DNA of 64,000 nucleotides from Vigna angularis. Its lineage: Eukaryota; Streptophyta; Magnoliopsida; Fabales; Fabaceae. This document shows, in pieces, positions 61,922 through 64,000 of the stretch. A model generated the notes under the pieces. That model was not told the origin of the DNA, did not search any database, and saw only the letters and a list, made by a program, of their open reading frames with translations. Each line of letters opens with the position of its first letter. The stretch's first letter is position 1. Location: the NCBI RefSeq assembly GCF_016808095.1, contig NC_068975.1, positions 32,883,001 to 32,947,000 on the forward strand, read 5' to 3'. Made by a program: the position numbers and the translations under genes.

Positions 61922-64000
61922 GCTGAGACATCCTCTTACATTTTCCTTTTTAGGATTAATGTTTCATTTATATAAACTCTGACAAATGAAAATGTTAATT
62001 TAATAACTCTTGATTATGGTTATAAACAAATGCATTTTATGTGTCACACATTTCGTAATATATTTTTTTATAATACTTGTTACAATAGAGTAATTAAAGA
62101 AAGATGTGATATCATTCATGGTATACTATAAAATAAACAAGGAAACTAAATTCATTGAAGAATATTTTAATATAACATCTAACTATTAATTTTGTGAAGG
62201 ACTATATAAATTATACTAGTTTGTCTTTCTGATTTTTTTTAATGTTTTTTTCTTTTTGTTAAAATCCTTAGTGAGTTGTTGACCCGTCCTTTTGTGTAGG
62301 TTTGAAATGGTGAATTGATGCTGAGCATGAATTTGTGGGCACAGCATTAATTAAGAAATAAAATTAAGAATTGGTTTTTTAATTGAGAGGTTTTGGTGAC
62401 CTAATTTGTTTGAGTTTGGTGTTTAATCCTTCTTGTTTTGTTTACGCGTATTGCATTACGAGTTACACGTGAATCACGGAGTTGCTTACTTAACATGGCT
62501 AGCGGTGAATTTCACAAATATAACTGTTTCCTTCTCATCGATATTATAAATCATTTTAATTTTTATAAATAATTCAGTATCATTATTTATTTAATACAAA
62601 AGTTTCCACATTTGAAAACATTTTTATATATAATTAGTTTATAATATCGTAAACCTTAATTTAGTCTCTTGTTATCTATTTAACTATATAAACCATTATT
62701 TGTAAAACTGGAAAAATACACCAAAATAGATATATTTTTTAGTAGATGTAAAATAGTAAGACATTTGTAGATTTTCATATCTTTTTTTTTAATTTTCAGA
62801 TACATTTTACTGATTTGATTAATGAATTAAAATTAAAAATATAATTTTTGTAACCTTTTTTAGTTTCAAAATTATTCATTAATCAAATTTAAAAACTTTC
62901 AGAAAGTGTTTACCTCAAATCTAAGAAACCATAAAAAGTAAAAAAGAAAAAAGAAATTTAAAAAGTAAAAAATCTTAGAAAAAGAGAAGCCACGTACAAA
63001 TTCATTAATAATAATAATAATATAATGTAATATTGAGTTAGATTAATTAAACCAAATTACACTTAACTCGATTATAATAAAGTCAGTGAAAATGAATTGA
63101 AATTAATTTGATGAACTAACTGAATCAATCAACACTAGCATGGAAGCCAATTTGATTATTTTATTATAATTTGCTTCCACTTCTGATTAGAACAATTAAA
63201 GAATCAAAAGTACAAGCTACCAATATTTTAATCACTATATTCATCTAGATAGAGAGAGGTTGTTGTTATTCACCACATAGAATAACTTTTTCAATAAAAT
63301 ATCTCATTTTCAAGGGGAAACATATGGTTAATTTGACATAACTTTAGTCATTTGAAACATGTTTAGATGAATTAATTAAATATTTTTGTTACGAATGTGC
63401 TTGTTTAATATATGAAAGATATTATTTATTTTTTATTTTGTATATATTATTATTTTGTTTTGTTTTAGAAATAAATTTGAAGATGAATTAATATAGATCA
63501 AGGAGATAAAGAAATAATCATGATGTTGTTTGTTTTAAGTGATGGATATGTAAAAATAAAGATATTTAAAGATAAAATTTATGAAAGTTTTTTAATGATT
63601 TGATATAAATAAAAAAATGTTTTAATAAATTAAAACATAAAATTGTAATTTTACTCTTACGATTAAAATTAATATAAAATAAAGTAAAGTTAGTTAAAAT
63701 TAATTTAAAATAAAATTTGGATAATTAGTCTCTAAATAAAAAAGTTAATAAGAGTAATTATTATTATTATTATGAAAATGACAAATAAAAAATAATTATT
63801 TCAGGAAATACATTTATAATTCACACAAATATTCTCATTTTTTAGACGATCATGCTACACGTCTTCTCTCCTTCGTATTTACGACAAATCCATGCAAATT
63901 AAGGAGTTAAAATGTGGAAGAATATTTTTTTTATATTTTTTATATATTATTATCTCACAGATACTAATAGAAAAAATCACACGTACTCTTACTTATAATC
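60153..64000. other. upstream region of the PBL27-type gene and distal intergenic DNA
   Basis: The first few hundred bases are C-rich in the kinase sense-opposite strand and probably hold its 5' leader and promoter. The remainder is AT-rich, with an AT microsatellite and no credible gene on either strand up to the window end. Confidence 0.55.
61832..61919. repeat. (AT)n microsatellite
   Basis: About 88 bp of uninterrupted AT dinucleotides; it creates an IYIYIY pseudo-ORF. Confidence 0.97.

Noticed and set aside
61784..61975. Plus-strand open frame rich in IYIYIY
   Set aside because: It is a translation of the AT microsatellite.

Overview
This window looks like nuclear DNA of a dicot plant. 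The genes are split by short, AT-rich GT-AG introns, the intergenic DNA is AT-rich, and every large plant transposon class is represented. Protein and retroelement flavour suggests a papilionoid legume (bean, cowpea or soybean relatives); that is inference, not proof.

Layout. 1-3163 (minus strand) is the 5' part of a Ty3/gypsy-like retrotransposon: gag start, leader, primer-binding site and an LTR, with a polyprotein C-terminus lying in or next to the LTR. About 4597-4773 holds a broken piece of a BCS1-like AAA-ATPase gene. From 4888 to 11697 runs a 6.8-kb minisatellite of 16-bp units with a higher-order period near 1.6 kb. Genes follow: MAGO NASHI (13761-15502, +), a CASP-like membrane protein (18071-21406, +), a CHY/RING E3 ligase of the MIEL1 type (22496-25481, -), a class 3 lipase (34090-38335, -), an ISWI chromatin remodeller of the CHR11/CHR17 type (41271-52246, +) and a PBL27-type receptor-like cytoplasmic kinase (54423-60152, -). 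I could join the exons of each of these six into one uninterrupted reading frame of the length expected for its family.

Mobile DNA sits in or between the genes. A Pack-MULE with 9-bp target duplications lies in the CASP-like intron and carries a truncated PORR-domain gene. A 4.5-kb CACTA element with 3-bp target duplications lies between the E3 ligase and lipase genes; it carries one ClpX exon and a transposase-associated domain. A decayed hAT transposase lies in ISWI intron 3. A 302-bp TRIM retroelement with 5-bp target duplications lies in intron 3 of the kinase gene.

The four genes from the E3 ligase to the kinase match, from memory, a run of neighbours on Arabidopsis chromosome 5 (At5g18610 to At5g18650), so this half of the window appears to be an old conserved block. 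They are not an operon and work in separate processes: ubiquitin ligation, lipid hydrolysis, nucleosome spacing, and immune signalling. I saw no rRNA, tRNA or CRISPR features.
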